A DNA stretch of 50,170 nucleotides from Paenibacillus foliorum. Lineage in GTDB: Bacteria > Bacillota > Bacilli > Paenibacillales > NBRC-103111. Positions within the stretch are counted from its first letter, which is position 1; each line of letters begins with the position of its first letter. Below, piece after piece: positions 23,232 to 31,910 of this stretch. The stretch lies in NCBI RefSeq assembly GCF_013141765.1, contig NZ_WHOD01000129.1, positions 1 to 50,170 on the forward strand, in the 5' to 3' direction. Both the position numbers and the translations under genes were made by a program. A model generated the notes under the pieces. It was not told where the DNA came from and searched no databases. It saw only the letters and a program-made list of their open reading frames with translations.

Positions 23232-24989
23232 TTATTTTATCTTATGATCGAAGCTCGTAAACTTGGGAAAAATGGCTTCCATTTTTTCTTTGAGTCCACA
23301 TGCTTCGTCGATGATTTTCACATTTTTGCTAATAGTTGCAACCGAAACCTTATACCTGTGAGCCAGCTCATGGTACGAAATAGCACGACGGTGCATTTTG
23401 GCTGTCAAATATTCAAGCGCAGCAGCCCAGCCTTCAACCTTTGAAATCTTGGGAGAATAGATTGGATACACACGAGACAAGTATTCTACCCACAAAGTCT
23501 GAAGATCATACTGCTGTACCATATCATAACGGCGATCCATTTCCTTCATCGCCATATCCATAATTTGCTGCCATTTGGGTTCCCATACCGGTAAATTCGG
23601 TGAGAACGGAGATGCCGGAACCGTAATCTTATTTCCATCAAGAACAGCGGTAACCGGCTCGTGCAAACCAATATTGCGAAGCACGAAAATCGCTACCTTC
23701 TTCAAGTAATCGTCCTCGGCTGGTTCCTGAATGAATTCGAGCAAAGCTTCCTTCACTTCATTATCGGCAATCAAGCCAAATGCTTGAATGACCTGCAATT
23801 TGGTTTCTGTATCTCCGTGGCGTAATGCCCAGAAAAAGGATGATCGAACCAATGGATCACGTTTAAGATGATCGGGTAGACCCTCTGTAGACTTTTCCAA
23901 GCCTCTGAATTGCTCTTCAAAAGGAAGATGATAGTGATAGCTCACCGGAGGTTTTACCTCTTCATCACGTGCTTTATGCAGCAGATTCAGATAAAATCCG
24001 GGAATTTCCGAGCCAGGATCAAACTTATTCGCTTGGCGCCATTGGCGTTCGGCTTCGGCATACTGCTTAGTATTATAGGCAGCTACCGCAGTGTAATGAA
24101 ACAAGCAAGGATCAAGACCCGCTTCACCGGTTTTCAGCAATCGCTTGAACAAACGGTACGCTGTCTCATGCTCACTTAAGATACCCATTGTAGTGGCTAG
24201 TTTAAACACATGATCCTGATGAAACGGATAGGTTTTTCGCAAAACGCCCATCAGCTCGCTGAGATTTTCCTTGTCACCAAAATGCTGGTAAAAGATAGCC
24301 AAGTTGCACAATGCATGCAAATTACCATGCTCCAGCTCCAGGACTTGCTTTATCATATCTATCGACTTGTCGAAATGACCCATGTAATAATAAGCCAAAG
24401 CCAGATTATTACGAGCCGCCATAAAGTCGGGATGCTTCTTAATTATTTTCTCCAATATACGAACCGCTTCGGCAAATTTGCCTTCCTCCAGCATGGCTCG
24501 AGCACGGTCATGTTCGAACATCCCTTCACGGCTTTTTATAGAAGTAAGCTTGGTTGGACGATCCAGCTCATAGCTGAGCAGCTCGATCATTTCCTCAGAC
24601 TCCTCCAAAAATTGGCCGGTAGGGTCATTCTCTAAATAGTGGATAATTGCTTTTTCAGCTGACTCATAATCTTCCATGTTGGCATAATTATTGGCCATGT
24701 AGAAATAACATTCTGTCATAGCTGGATCAATTTGATCCAAAACCTGCTGAAGGATACGGTTAGATTCCTCGTAATTTCCCATCTCCGAGAGAAGCCCAGC
24801 CAAGTTACAGTGATTAACCGCATTTTCCGGCTCGTATTCGGCTGCGCGACGAAAATACTTTAATGCCTTATCATAATGAAATCTGTCCAAGGATTGAACG
24901 GCTCGTTCGAAAAAGAACGTGGCATCCATTTTCATCGAGATCACTTTAGCTGGTGGTTGGGTTGGGTTAGCACGCTTTTTCTTCTCCAT
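23232..24989 (-). CDS. Tetratricopeptide-repeat protein (YvcD-like)
   Basis: A 585-residue protein without signal peptide or membrane segment. Multiple TPR units cover about 25-330 (for example ALKYFRRAAEYEPENAVNH and YYYMGHFDKSIDMIKQVLEL), which normally form a protein-binding solenoid; HEAT-like alpha-helical sequence follows, and the C-terminal 60 residues contain a segment (HELAHRYKVSVATISKNVKI) resembling a helix-turn-helix. Partner unknown. ATG at 24989 is chosen for the GGAGGT upstream; the longer frame to 25049 has none. Position next to trxB matches yvcD of B. subtilis. Confidence 0.85.
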   Translation of the reverse strand: MEKKKRANPTQPPAKVISMKMDATFFFERAVQSLDRFHYDKALKYFRRAAEYEPENAVNHCNLAGLLSEMGNYEESNRILQQVLDQIDPAMTECYFYMANNYANMEDYESAEKAIIHYLENDPTGQFLEESEEMIELLSYELDRPTKLTSIKSREGMFEHDRARAMLEEGKFAEAVRILEKIIKKHPDFMAARNNLALAYYYMGHFDKSIDMIKQVLELEHGNLHALCNLAIFYQHFGDKENLSELMGVLRKTYPFHQDHVFKLATTMGILSEHETAYRLFKRLLKTGEAGLDPCLFHYTAVAAYNTKQYAEAERQWRQANKFDPGSEIPGFYLNLLHKARDEEVKPPVSYHYHLPFEEQFRGLEKSTEGLPDHLKRDPLVRSSFFWALRHGDTETKLQVIQAFGLIADNEVKEALLEFIQEPAEDDYLKKVAIFVLRNIGLHEPVTAVLDGNKITVPASPFSPNLPVWEPKWQQIMDMAMKEMDRRYDMVQQYDLQTLWVEYLSRVYPIYSPKISKVEGWAAALEYLTAKMHRRAISYHELAHRYKVSVATISKNVKIIDEACGLKEKMEAIFPKFTSFDHKIK

Positions 24990-25095
24990 TAAACAAGGCA
25001 CCTCCGGTTCCGTCTGGAATTTGCAAGAAACCAGCGTTATTACTATCAAAAGTATAGCACATTCCTGAAAAAATACATAAATTAGTTAAACTTTC

Positions 25096-26046
25096 CTATA
25101 CGCCACCGTATTTAAATAGCGAGCTGATCGAACCGCCGTCTTTAATAATTCGAATGGCATTGGAAAGCAACGGTGCAACGGATAGTACAGTGAATCGGGA
25201 TGAATGGTCGTCCGGAATAGCAATGGAGTCGGTAATAACGACTTCTTTAATGTTCGGATGATCCAATCGCTGCAAGGCCGGCCCAGAGAACACTGGGTGA
25301 GTGGCACAGATATAAACGTCGTTGGCGCCTCTTTCCTTCAAGCCCTCAACCACGTTGACAATCGTTGTTCCTGTATCAATTAAATCCTCGATGATAACTG
25401 GAGTTTTGCCTTCCACATCACCGATGACGTGTGTAACTGCAGATTCATTGTGTGCATATCGCTTCTTAAACATCATAGCGATAGGCGCTCCCAGCACGTT
25501 GGCCAGGTTCTCAGCTCTCGTCACACCACCCGCATCTGGGGATACAACGATCAAATCATCGATATTTTTATTTTTGATATGACTGCTTAATAGATCCAGT
25601 CCTGTCAAATGATCTACCGGGATATTGAAAAACCCTTGAATCGCAGGTGCGTGTAAGTCAATGGTAATTACGCGGTCTGCACCGGCAGTATTCAATAAAT
25701 CTGCAACCAACTTAGCAGTAATCGGCTCACGTGGGGCCGCTTTACGTTCCTGACGGGAATAACCATAATAAGGTACGACAAGGTTAATCGTTCTGGCCGA
25801 TGCGCGTTTAGCCGCGTCCATCATTACCAAAAGCTCCATAAATTGCTCGTTAATCGGATGAGAGAACGTCTGCACTAAAAACACATCACAATTCCGAATG
25901 CTTTCTTCATAGAGACAGTAAATTTCTCCGCATTTAAACCGGGAGAGCTTGATTTGGCCCAGTGGGACACCCAAATCCTTACAAATACGTTCTGCAAGCT
26001 TTGGATTGGAAGATCCCGAAAAGATTTTCAATTTGTCGCTGTACAT
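25096..26046 (-). CDS. prs: Ribose-phosphate pyrophosphokinase (divergent paralogue type)
   Basis: Makes PRPP from ribose-5-phosphate and ATP; PRPP is the substrate of HisG encoded in the same cluster. 316 residues. Seen: DLHAPAIQGFFNIPVDHL signature, YGYSRQERKAAPREPITAK, flexible-loop Lys and Arg (KKRYAHN), and the PRPP loop EDLIDTGTT. Divergent points against B. subtilis Prs: RFSDGE reads RFKCGE and the DDxxDT pair reads ED. ATG at 26046 follows GGAGGT; the longer frame is unsupported. Likely a second, histidine-associated Prs. Confidence 0.88.
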   Translation of the reverse strand: MYSDKLKIFSGSSNPKLAERICKDLGVPLGQIKLSRFKCGEIYCLYEESIRNCDVFLVQTFSHPINEQFMELLVMMDAAKRASARTINLVVPYYGYSRQERKAAPREPITAKLVADLLNTAGADRVITIDLHAPAIQGFFNIPVDHLTGLDLLSSHIKNKNIDDLIVVSPDAGGVTRAENLANVLGAPIAMMFKKRYAHNESAVTHVIGDVEGKTPVIIEDLIDTGTTIVNVVEGLKERGANDVYICATHPVFSGPALQRLDHPNIKEVVITDSIAIPDDHSSRFTVLSVAPLLSNAIRIIKDGGSISSLFKYGGV

Positions 26047-26259
26047 GGTTACCTCCGTTGTGGATTGTTTACATTTTGCGGCTCGTAAATTGCCTACGAT
26101 TTGTATTACGCAGCATGCCGCATTCCGATACATTTATTCGCCAAATGTCATTATACAATAATACTCAACTATATTATACATGAAAAGAATGCATTAAGAA
26201 AAAGGCGATTCAGTGAAAAACAGGGTCATTCCAATAATTACATACTCATTTTCACAGAT

Positions 26260-27066
26260 TTAGAATTCGATCATTTTTCTTTTGCGCTTTTGAAAAGTTG
26301 CCAGCTCTGTGAAGCCGATATCCTTTAACAGAACAACGGCCTGGTCCAAATACTGCGACAGCCGCTCAGGTTGATGGGCATCGGAACCTATCGTAAGAGG
26401 AATGCCCCACTCGTAACACACTTCCAGCATACGCCGGCTCGGGAACATTTCGTTCACGGGCATCCGCAATCCAGATGCATTCAGTTCTATTGCTATCCCA
26501 GCGGCCTTAACTGCACGAAGTGCGTCGTTCTCTAAATGCTCTACATTTTGCTCAGGCTTGAAGCCAAACCGTTTTATTACGTCTATGTGACCAATGTAAT
26601 CGTAGAAGCCGGTTCCAGCTGCCTTTTGAACCGCATCATAATACTGCTGATACACCTTGTAAGCGTCGCGTTCTTTCCATTCGTCCAGCTGCCGGAAATC
26701 AGATATATCCCATTCCCCAAGAAAATGAACAGATCCTATCACATAATCCCATGGATAAGCTTGTATGATCTGTTCGATCTCTGCTTCGTAGCCCTCGATA
26801 TAATCGCCTTCCAAGCCTACGCGGATATCAATCTGATCCTTATATTGCTGCTGCAAACGGAAGGCTTCCTCCGCATAATGCGGCAGCTCCTCCATCGGCA
26901 TAGCCATGCCGGGCAGGTAAGTAGCTGGGTCTACATGCAACAAGGGCATATGATCGGACAGACCCAGTTGGGTTAGTCCGAGCTCAATGCCCTTTTGCAC
27001 GTATTCCTCAAGCTCCCCCGATGCATGTCCACAGCGGACATGATGGGTATGATAATCAATGAGCAT
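26260..27066 (-). CDS. hisJ: Histidinol-phosphatase, PHP family
   Basis: Hydrolyses histidinol phosphate in the penultimate part of histidine synthesis. 268 residues. Seen PHP metal motifs: DYHTHHVRCGHA at the start, LSDHMP near 42, GLEGDY near 104, GSVHFLG near 131, YIGHIDVIKRFG near 177, and GSDAH near 235. Start ATG at 27066 follows AAGGAG. It follows hisIE after a 57-base spacer carrying one of the hairpin repeats. PHP-type HisJ is typical of Firmicutes. Confidence 0.93.
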   Translation of the reverse strand: MLIDYHTHHVRCGHASGELEEYVQKGIELGLTQLGLSDHMPLLHVDPATYLPGMAMPMEELPHYAEEAFRLQQQYKDQIDIRVGLEGDYIEGYEAEIEQIIQAYPWDYVIGSVHFLGEWDISDFRQLDEWKERDAYKVYQQYYDAVQKAAGTGFYDYIGHIDVIKRFGFKPEQNVEHLENDALRAVKAAGIAIELNASGLRMPVNEMFPSRRMLEVCYEWGIPLTIGSDAHQPERLSQYLDQAVVLLKDIGFTELATFQKRKRKMIEF

Positions 27067-27081
27067 CGGAATCTCTCCTTA

Positions 27082-27116
27082 AGAGTTTCTCGTCAGAAAA
27101 ACTTTCTTCGTAAACG
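27082..27116 (-). repeat. Hairpin repeat upstream of hisJ
   Basis: One unit of the repeat family: GAGTTTCTCGTCAGAAAAACT followed by TTCTTCGTAAAC. On the minus strand it ends directly at the AAGGAG of hisJ, the same arrangement as at trxB and hisF. (Motif split: hairpin arms AGTTTCT and AGAAAAACT.). Confidence 0.6.
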
Positions 27117-27123
27117 TACACTA

Positions 27124-27828
27124 TTATTTTTTGTGGCGGCGGTCCAGCTCATTCATCACATCATCTAATGGCAGCTTCGCTTCGCGCAGCAGAACCATCA
27201 AGTGGAAGATTAGGTCGCTAGATTCGTAGCGAAGCTCTTCATTATCTCGATTTTTAGCGGCAATGATAACTTCAGCGGTTTCCTCGCCGACTTTTTTCAA
27301 AATTTTATCAATCCCTTTTTCGAACAAATACGTGGTGTAAGCCCCTTCTGGACGTTCTGCATAACGCTCAGCTATAACTGTTTCCAGCCTGGACAGCATC
27401 GCGAAACGGTCACCACCGCTAGTCGCCGTTACTTGAGCAGCTTGTTCCGTGGTTTGTCCATTTACAGGCACTTCATTGTAGAAGCAGCTGTATTTTCCTG
27501 TATGGCATGCAGGACCCGCTTGATCTACCAGCACCAGCAGCGTGTCGCCATCACAATCATACTTCAAAGCCTTCACCTTCTGAATATGGCCGGAGGTTGC
27601 ACCTTTATGCCACAGCTCACTGCGTGAACGACTCCAGAACCATGTTTCCCCCGATTCAACAGTCAGCTTTAAAGAATCCTTATTCATATAAGCCAGCATC
27701 AATACATCCTTACTTGCCGCATCCTGCACGATTGCCGGAACAAGTCCTTGTGCATCCCACTTGATCGCAGCATTCAACTGTTCTCCGCTTAACCCAGCCT
27801 GCTCACCACTAGTTTGTTCGTTGCTCAT
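27124..27828 (-). CDS. hisIE: Phosphoribosyl-AMP cyclohydrolase / phosphoribosyl-ATP pyrophosphatase
   Basis: Bifunctional enzyme for the second and third steps of histidine synthesis. 234 residues: HisI domain at about 20-130, with the zinc ligands in GPACHTGKYSCFY and metal-binding DCDGD, and a HisE domain at about 145-234, with KKVGEETAEVIIAAKN and SSDLIFHLMVLL. ATG overlaps the hisF stop by four bases (ATGA), so translation is coupled. Confidence 0.97.
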   Translation of the reverse strand: MSNEQTSGEQAGLSGEQLNAAIKWDAQGLVPAIVQDAASKDVLMLAYMNKDSLKLTVESGETWFWSRSRSELWHKGATSGHIQKVKALKYDCDGDTLLVLVDQAGPACHTGKYSCFYNEVPVNGQTTEQAAQVTATSGGDRFAMLSRLETVIAERYAERPEGAYTTYLFEKGIDKILKKVGEETAEVIIAAKNRDNEELRYESSDLIFHLMVLLREAKLPLDDVMNELDRRHKK

Positions 27829-28583
27829 CGGATTTCTACTCCTTTTTGTCTAAGGCCATCTTTAACCTCATGGATAGTCAGCTCTTTATAATGAAAAATC
27901 GTTGCGGCTAAGCCCGCATCCGCTTTGCCTTCTGCAAACACATCGTAAAAATGCTCCTTCAACCCTGCTCCGCCTGAGGCAATTACCGGAATGCCTACAC
28001 TTTCGGATACAGCTTTGGTTAAAGGCAGATCAAAGCCATCCTTCGTACCATCCGCATCCATACTCGTCAACAGAATCTCGCCTGCGCCAAGCTCTTCTAC
28101 CCGCTTCGCCCACTCTAACGCCTTAATTCCCGTTTCGTTGCGTCCGCCGTGGGTGAACACTTCCCATTCACCCCACGCTTCGTTATAGCGAGCATCAATA
28201 GCAACGACGATACACTGTGACCCGAAACGACGAGCTCCATCGGAGATAAGCTGAGGATTTTTGACTGCCGCCGTATTGATGCCGATTTTATCCGCTCCGG
28301 CCCGAAGCAGCCGCTTCATATCATCCACGCTGGAAATACCGCCACCTACGGTGAAGGGAATCGTAATTTCGCCCGCGGTTTTTTTCACAACCTCTACCAT
28401 TGTAGCCCGACCTTCCACCGAAGCGGAAATATCTAGGAACACTAGCTCGTCTGCGCCTTCCCGATCATAGATCGCAGCCAATTCGACAGGATCTCCGGCA
28501 TCGCGTAAATTGACGAAATTAACTCCCTTTACAACGCGGCCGTCTTTCACATCCAAACACGGAATGATCCGTTTTGCCAGCAT
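27825..28583 (-). CDS. hisF: Imidazole glycerol phosphate synthase, cyclase subunit
   Basis: TIM-barrel enzyme that closes the imidazole ring using ammonia from HisH. 252 residues. Seen: IIPCLDVKDGRVVKG with the catalytic Asp11, GGGISS phosphate site, VVAIDAR with the second catalytic Asp, and ASGGAG near 225. The start follows CTAAGGAGGG. Unusually, the gene before it is hisH, not hisA; the 126-base gap holds hairpin repeats (28599-28661) instead. Confidence 0.97.
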   Translation of the reverse strand: MLAKRIIPCLDVKDGRVVKGVNFVNLRDAGDPVELAAIYDREGADELVFLDISASVEGRATMVEVVKKTAGEITIPFTVGGGISSVDDMKRLLRAGADKIGINTAAVKNPQLISDGARRFGSQCIVVAIDARYNEAWGEWEVFTHGGRNETGIKALEWAKRVEELGAGEILLTSMDADGTKDGFDLPLTKAVSESVGIPVIASGGAGLKEHFYDVFAEGKADAGLAATIFHYKELTIHEVKDGLRQKGVEIR

Positions 28584-28598
28584 TTTATTTCCCTCCTT

Positions 28599-28661
28599 AG
28601 AGTTTTGCTAAAGCAAAACTTGCTTCGTAAGCATTAGCCGAGTTTTCCGCAAGAAAACTTT
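28599..28661 (-). repeat. Two hairpin repeat units in the hisH-hisF gap, where hisA would be expected
   Basis: Unit one (28599-28639): AGTTTTGC-TAAA-GCAAAACT then TGCTTCGTAAGCATTAGCC. Unit two (28640-28661): AGTTTTC-CGCAA-GAAAACT. On the minus strand unit one ends directly at the hisF ribosome site. Same family as 23108-23224 and 27082-27116. No remnant of hisA coding sequence is recognisable in 28584-28709. Confidence 0.75.
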
Positions 28662-28709
28662 ATAGTTAACCCTGAACGGGCTTATTCGATTCGAGGATAT
28701 ATGGATATC

Positions 28710-29315
28710 TTACTGTTTGCACAAATTAAGAAAATTGCCTAATAGCTTCATGCCCAGGGCTCCGCTTTTTTCCGGATGGAATTGCATGCCGTATACATTC
28801 CCTCGCCCAACAATGGCTGTAACCGGTTGGTGGTAATCGGTCACCGCAAGTAGATCAGAAGTCTGCTCAGGCAGCGCATGGTACGAGTGTACGAAGTAAA
28901 CATGCTCTTCTTCAATGCCTGCAAACAGCGGGCTTTGCTGCTTAAACAGCAGCCGATTCCAGCCCATATGCGGCACCTTGTAGCTGCCTTGAAAACGCAC
29001 AACCTGCCCAGGTAGCAGGTTCAACCCCTCGTGAGAGCCGTGCTCCTCACTGCGGCTGAACAGCAGCTGCATGCCTAGGCAGATGCCCAAGAGCGGCTTG
29101 CCGGTCTGCGCGTAGCGCAGGACCGTCCCGTCCAGACGCGACTCGCGCAGCTGCTCCATCGCATCGCCGAAGGCGCCGACTCCCGGCAGTATCGCGCCGT
29201 CAGCCGCCAGAATCTCGCGCTCGTCAGCCGTTACGATCGCTTCAAAGCCAAGACGCTCCACAGCTTTGCTCACGCTGTGCAAATTGCCCATGCCATAATC
29301 GATAATGGCGATCAT
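28710..29315 (-). CDS. hisH: Imidazole glycerol phosphate synthase, glutaminase subunit
   Basis: Class I glutamine amidotransferase that supplies ammonia to HisF. 201 residues. Seen: IDYGMGNLHSVSKA, PGVGAFGDAM, the nucleophile Cys79 in GICLGMQLLF, and the His-Glu pair in GMQFHPEKSG. ATG at 29315 starts one base after the hisB stop. The central part (about 29090-29230) is GC-rich relative to its flanks. Confidence 0.97.
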   Translation of the reverse strand: MIAIIDYGMGNLHSVSKAVERLGFEAIVTADEREILAADGAILPGVGAFGDAMEQLRESRLDGTVLRYAQTGKPLLGICLGMQLLFSRSEEHGSHEGLNLLPGQVVRFQGSYKVPHMGWNRLLFKQQSPLFAGIEEEHVYFVHSYHALPEQTSDLLAVTDYHQPVTAIVGRGNVYGMQFHPEKSGALGMKLLGNFLNLCKQ

Positions 29316-29316
29316 G

Positions 29317-29922
29317 CTACAGCACTCCCTTCGTGGACGGCACGCCTTTCACGCGCGGGTCAATGCTCGTTGCTTCGTCAACCGCACGCCCTAGCGCCTT
29401 GAAGATGGCCTCGATCATATGGTGCGTGTTTTGACCGTAGTGGACGATGACATGCAGCGCAATACGTGCTTCCAAAGCAAACTTCCACAGAAATTCATGC
29501 ACCATTTCAGTCGAAAAGCTGCCCACTTGTGTGGATGGGTACTGAGCACGGTACTCAAAATGCGGACGGTTGCTCACGTCAATTACAACTTGTGCCAGTG
29601 CTTCATCCATTGGAATAAATACGTTCGCGTAACGTTTAATGCCCCTCTTATCGCCTAAAGCTTCCCGAAGCGTGTGTCCGAGGCAAATACCGATGTCCTC
29701 CACCGTATGGTGGTCATCTATATCGATATCCCCAACCGCTTTCACCTGCAGGTCAAAATGACCATGCTTCGTAAATAAGTCCAACATATGATTTAAGAAT
29801 GGAACATCCGTTTCGATCTCCGAAATACCGGTTCCATCAACGTTAAAGGAAAGCTGTATATCCGTTTCATTCGTTTTGCGCGAAATTTGAGCCGAACGTG
29901 CGGCCTGCTGTTGGTCAGCCAT
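29317..29922 (-). CDS. hisB: Imidazoleglycerol-phosphate dehydratase
   Basis: Dehydrates imidazoleglycerol phosphate; Mn-dependent 24-mer. 201 residues, monofunctional. Seen: two HHTVEDIGI/HHMIEAIFKALG metal-binding motifs, FLNHMLDLFTKHG, and the C-terminal STKGVL. ATG at 29922 overlaps the hisD stop by eight bases and follows AGAGGGG; the longer frame to 29970 lies inside hisD and is rejected. Confidence 0.97.
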   Translation of the reverse strand: MADQQQAARSAQISRKTNETDIQLSFNVDGTGISEIETDVPFLNHMLDLFTKHGHFDLQVKAVGDIDIDDHHTVEDIGICLGHTLREALGDKRGIKRYANVFIPMDEALAQVVIDVSNRPHFEYRAQYPSTQVGSFSTEMVHEFLWKFALEARIALHVIVHYGQNTHHMIEAIFKALGRAVDEATSIDPRVKGVPSTKGVL

Positions 29923-31207
29923 GGGTTGGATTCCCCTCTTTCTGTAATCGTATCTGAATCGCTCTTGCATGTGCTTCCAATCCTTCGTGCTGCGCTAAGG
30001 CGATAATTTTCTCCCCGTTTTGCAGCAGCGCTTCCTTGCTATAGTAAATAACACTGGATTTTTTCATAAAATGATCCACATTCAACGGCGAGGAAAACCG
30101 CGCCGTACCATTCGTCGGCAGTACGTGGTTAGGTCCCGCGAAATAGTCACCGACTGGCTCCGAGCTGTAGGATCCTAGGAATATCGCGCCGGCGTTCTCA
30201 ATGGCGCTCAAGTACTGGAACGGGTCGGCCGTGAGGATCTCGAGATGCTCGGGCGCGAGCTGATTGACGACGCGCACGCCTTCTTCGAGGCTCGCGACCG
30301 TCAGGATCGCGCCGTTGTCGCGAATCGACTGAGCGGCAATATCCCGCTTCGGCAGCGACTCCAGCTGGCGGGCGACCTCAGCCGCCACTGCCTGCGCTAG
30401 AGCTTGCGACGGCGTGATCAGGATCGCCGACGCCATCTCATCGTGCTCGGCCTGCGACAGCAGGTCGGCCGCCACGTAAGCGGCATCCGCCGTATCGTCG
30501 GCTAGCACGACAATCTCGCTCGGGCCGGCGATGCTGTCGATGTCGACAGCGCCGAACACGTAGCGCTTGGCGAGGGCAACGTAGATGTTGCCCGGGCCTA
30601 CGATCTTATCCGCCGCTGGGATCGATTCCGTGCCGTAAGCGAGCGCCGCAACCGCCTGCGCTCCGCCGACACGGTAGATCTCGCGAACGCCTGCTTCCGC
30701 TGCCGCCACCAGGATGTGCGGATCGATGCCATCGATTCCGGCTGTAGCCGGCGGCGTTACCATCACGATCTCCGGCACACCGGCAACCTGTGCCGGAATA
30801 GCGTTCATCAGGACGGACGACGGGTATGCCGCCTTCCCTCCTGGAACGTACAATCCGACCCGCTTCAGCGGCCGGATCACTTGACCCAGGATGCTGCCGT
30901 CAGGCTGCAGATCCATCCAAGACGTGCGCTTCTGCTTCTCGTGGAAGCGCCGAATATTATCCGCCGCTTCTCGGATCGCGGTGAGAAAGCTCTCGTCCAC
31001 CTTGGCATAGGCAGCCTCAATCTCCGCATCGCTCACGCGCAGTTCGTTGACGCTGACTCCGTCGAACTGCTGAGCAAAGCTCCGTAGCGCCGCATCCCCG
31101 TCGCGACGCACCGTCTCAATAATGTTCTTTACGCTGCTATTCTGCTCCTCCGAGCCATATTCCACCTGACGTTCTAGTGAAAACTCGCTTGCCGGCATAA
31201 TCTTCAT
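29915..31207 (-). CDS. hisD: Histidinol dehydrogenase
   Basis: Zinc enzyme that oxidises histidinol to histidine in two NAD-dependent steps. 430 residues. Seen: GPGNIYVALAKRYVFG, the signature segment IAGPSEIVVLADDTAD, LLSQAEHDEMA with a zinc ligand, and the APEHLEI region with a catalytic Glu-His. The central two thirds (about 30180-31050) use GC-rich codons, while both ends do not. Confidence 0.97.
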   Translation of the reverse strand: MKIMPASEFSLERQVEYGSEEQNSSVKNIIETVRRDGDAALRSFAQQFDGVSVNELRVSDAEIEAAYAKVDESFLTAIREAADNIRRFHEKQKRTSWMDLQPDGSILGQVIRPLKRVGLYVPGGKAAYPSSVLMNAIPAQVAGVPEIVMVTPPATAGIDGIDPHILVAAAEAGVREIYRVGGAQAVAALAYGTESIPAADKIVGPGNIYVALAKRYVFGAVDIDSIAGPSEIVVLADDTADAAYVAADLLSQAEHDEMASAILITPSQALAQAVAAEVARQLESLPKRDIAAQSIRDNGAILTVASLEEGVRVVNQLAPEHLEILTADPFQYLSAIENAGAIFLGSYSSEPVGDYFAGPNHVLPTNGTARFSSPLNVDHFMKKSSVIYYSKEALLQNGEKIIALAQHEGLEAHARAIQIRLQKEGNPTHG

Positions 31208-31257
31208 CCTGTATCCCCCCCCTATATCCTAACTCCATTTTTCGTTTAAAGGCTTAC

Positions 31258-31896
31258 TTATACCCTGCTAGTCGAAGCAATCAGGATCTGCAGCTTGTCG
31301 CATAACGCCTGGATCGTTTCATTCTTCATCCGGTAGCTGACACGATTAGCTATCAAACGGCTCGTAATGGAGAAAATTTGCTCCTGCTCCACCAAGCCGT
31401 TCTCTTCCAAAGTCTTTCCGGTTTCAACCATGTCGACAATCCGATCAGCTAAACCAATTAGTGGGGCAAGTTCAATGGAGCCGTTCAGCTTGATGACCTC
31501 CACCTGCTGTCCTCTTTCACGGAAGTACTGTGAAGCTACGTTCGGGTACTTCGTCGCCACCCGTGGGTTTAACACTGGCTCCCAATCGGGAAGCCCTATT
31601 ACCGACATCCGGCAGCGGGCGATGCCTAAATCCAAAAGCTCATAGACGTTACGGTTCTCTTCCATCAGCACGTCTTTGCCTACAACTCCAATATCCGCCA
31701 CACCGTATTCCACATAGGTTGGTACATCAACCGGCTTAGCCATGATGAATTCCATTCTTGCTTCCGGCACCGAAATGATGAGCTTTCGCGAATCATCAAT
31801 ATCATCCGGGATCGTCAACCCTGCTTCACGAAACAGCTTGGAGGCCTGCTTATAAATACGCCCCTTGGGCATTGCAACCTTCAATATATCCTGCAT
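31258..31896 (-). CDS. hisG: ATP phosphoribosyltransferase, short-form catalytic subunit
   Basis: Commits PRPP and ATP to histidine synthesis. 212 residues, the short form that lacks the C-terminal regulatory domain and needs HisZ. Seen: VAMPKGRIYKQA at the start, ARMEFIMAKPVDVPTYVEYG, GVADIGVVGKDVLME, and the PRPP-binding loop DMVETGKTLEENGL. It follows hisZ by 14 bases. Confidence 0.97.
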   Translation of the reverse strand: MQDILKVAMPKGRIYKQASKLFREAGLTIPDDIDDSRKLIISVPEARMEFIMAKPVDVPTYVEYGVADIGVVGKDVLMEENRNVYELLDLGIARCRMSVIGLPDWEPVLNPRVATKYPNVASQYFRERGQQVEVIKLNGSIELAPLIGLADRIVDMVETGKTLEENGLVEQEQIFSITSRLIANRVSYRMKNETIQALCDKLQILIASTSRV

Positions 31897-31910
31897 GCTC
31901 TTATGCTCCT

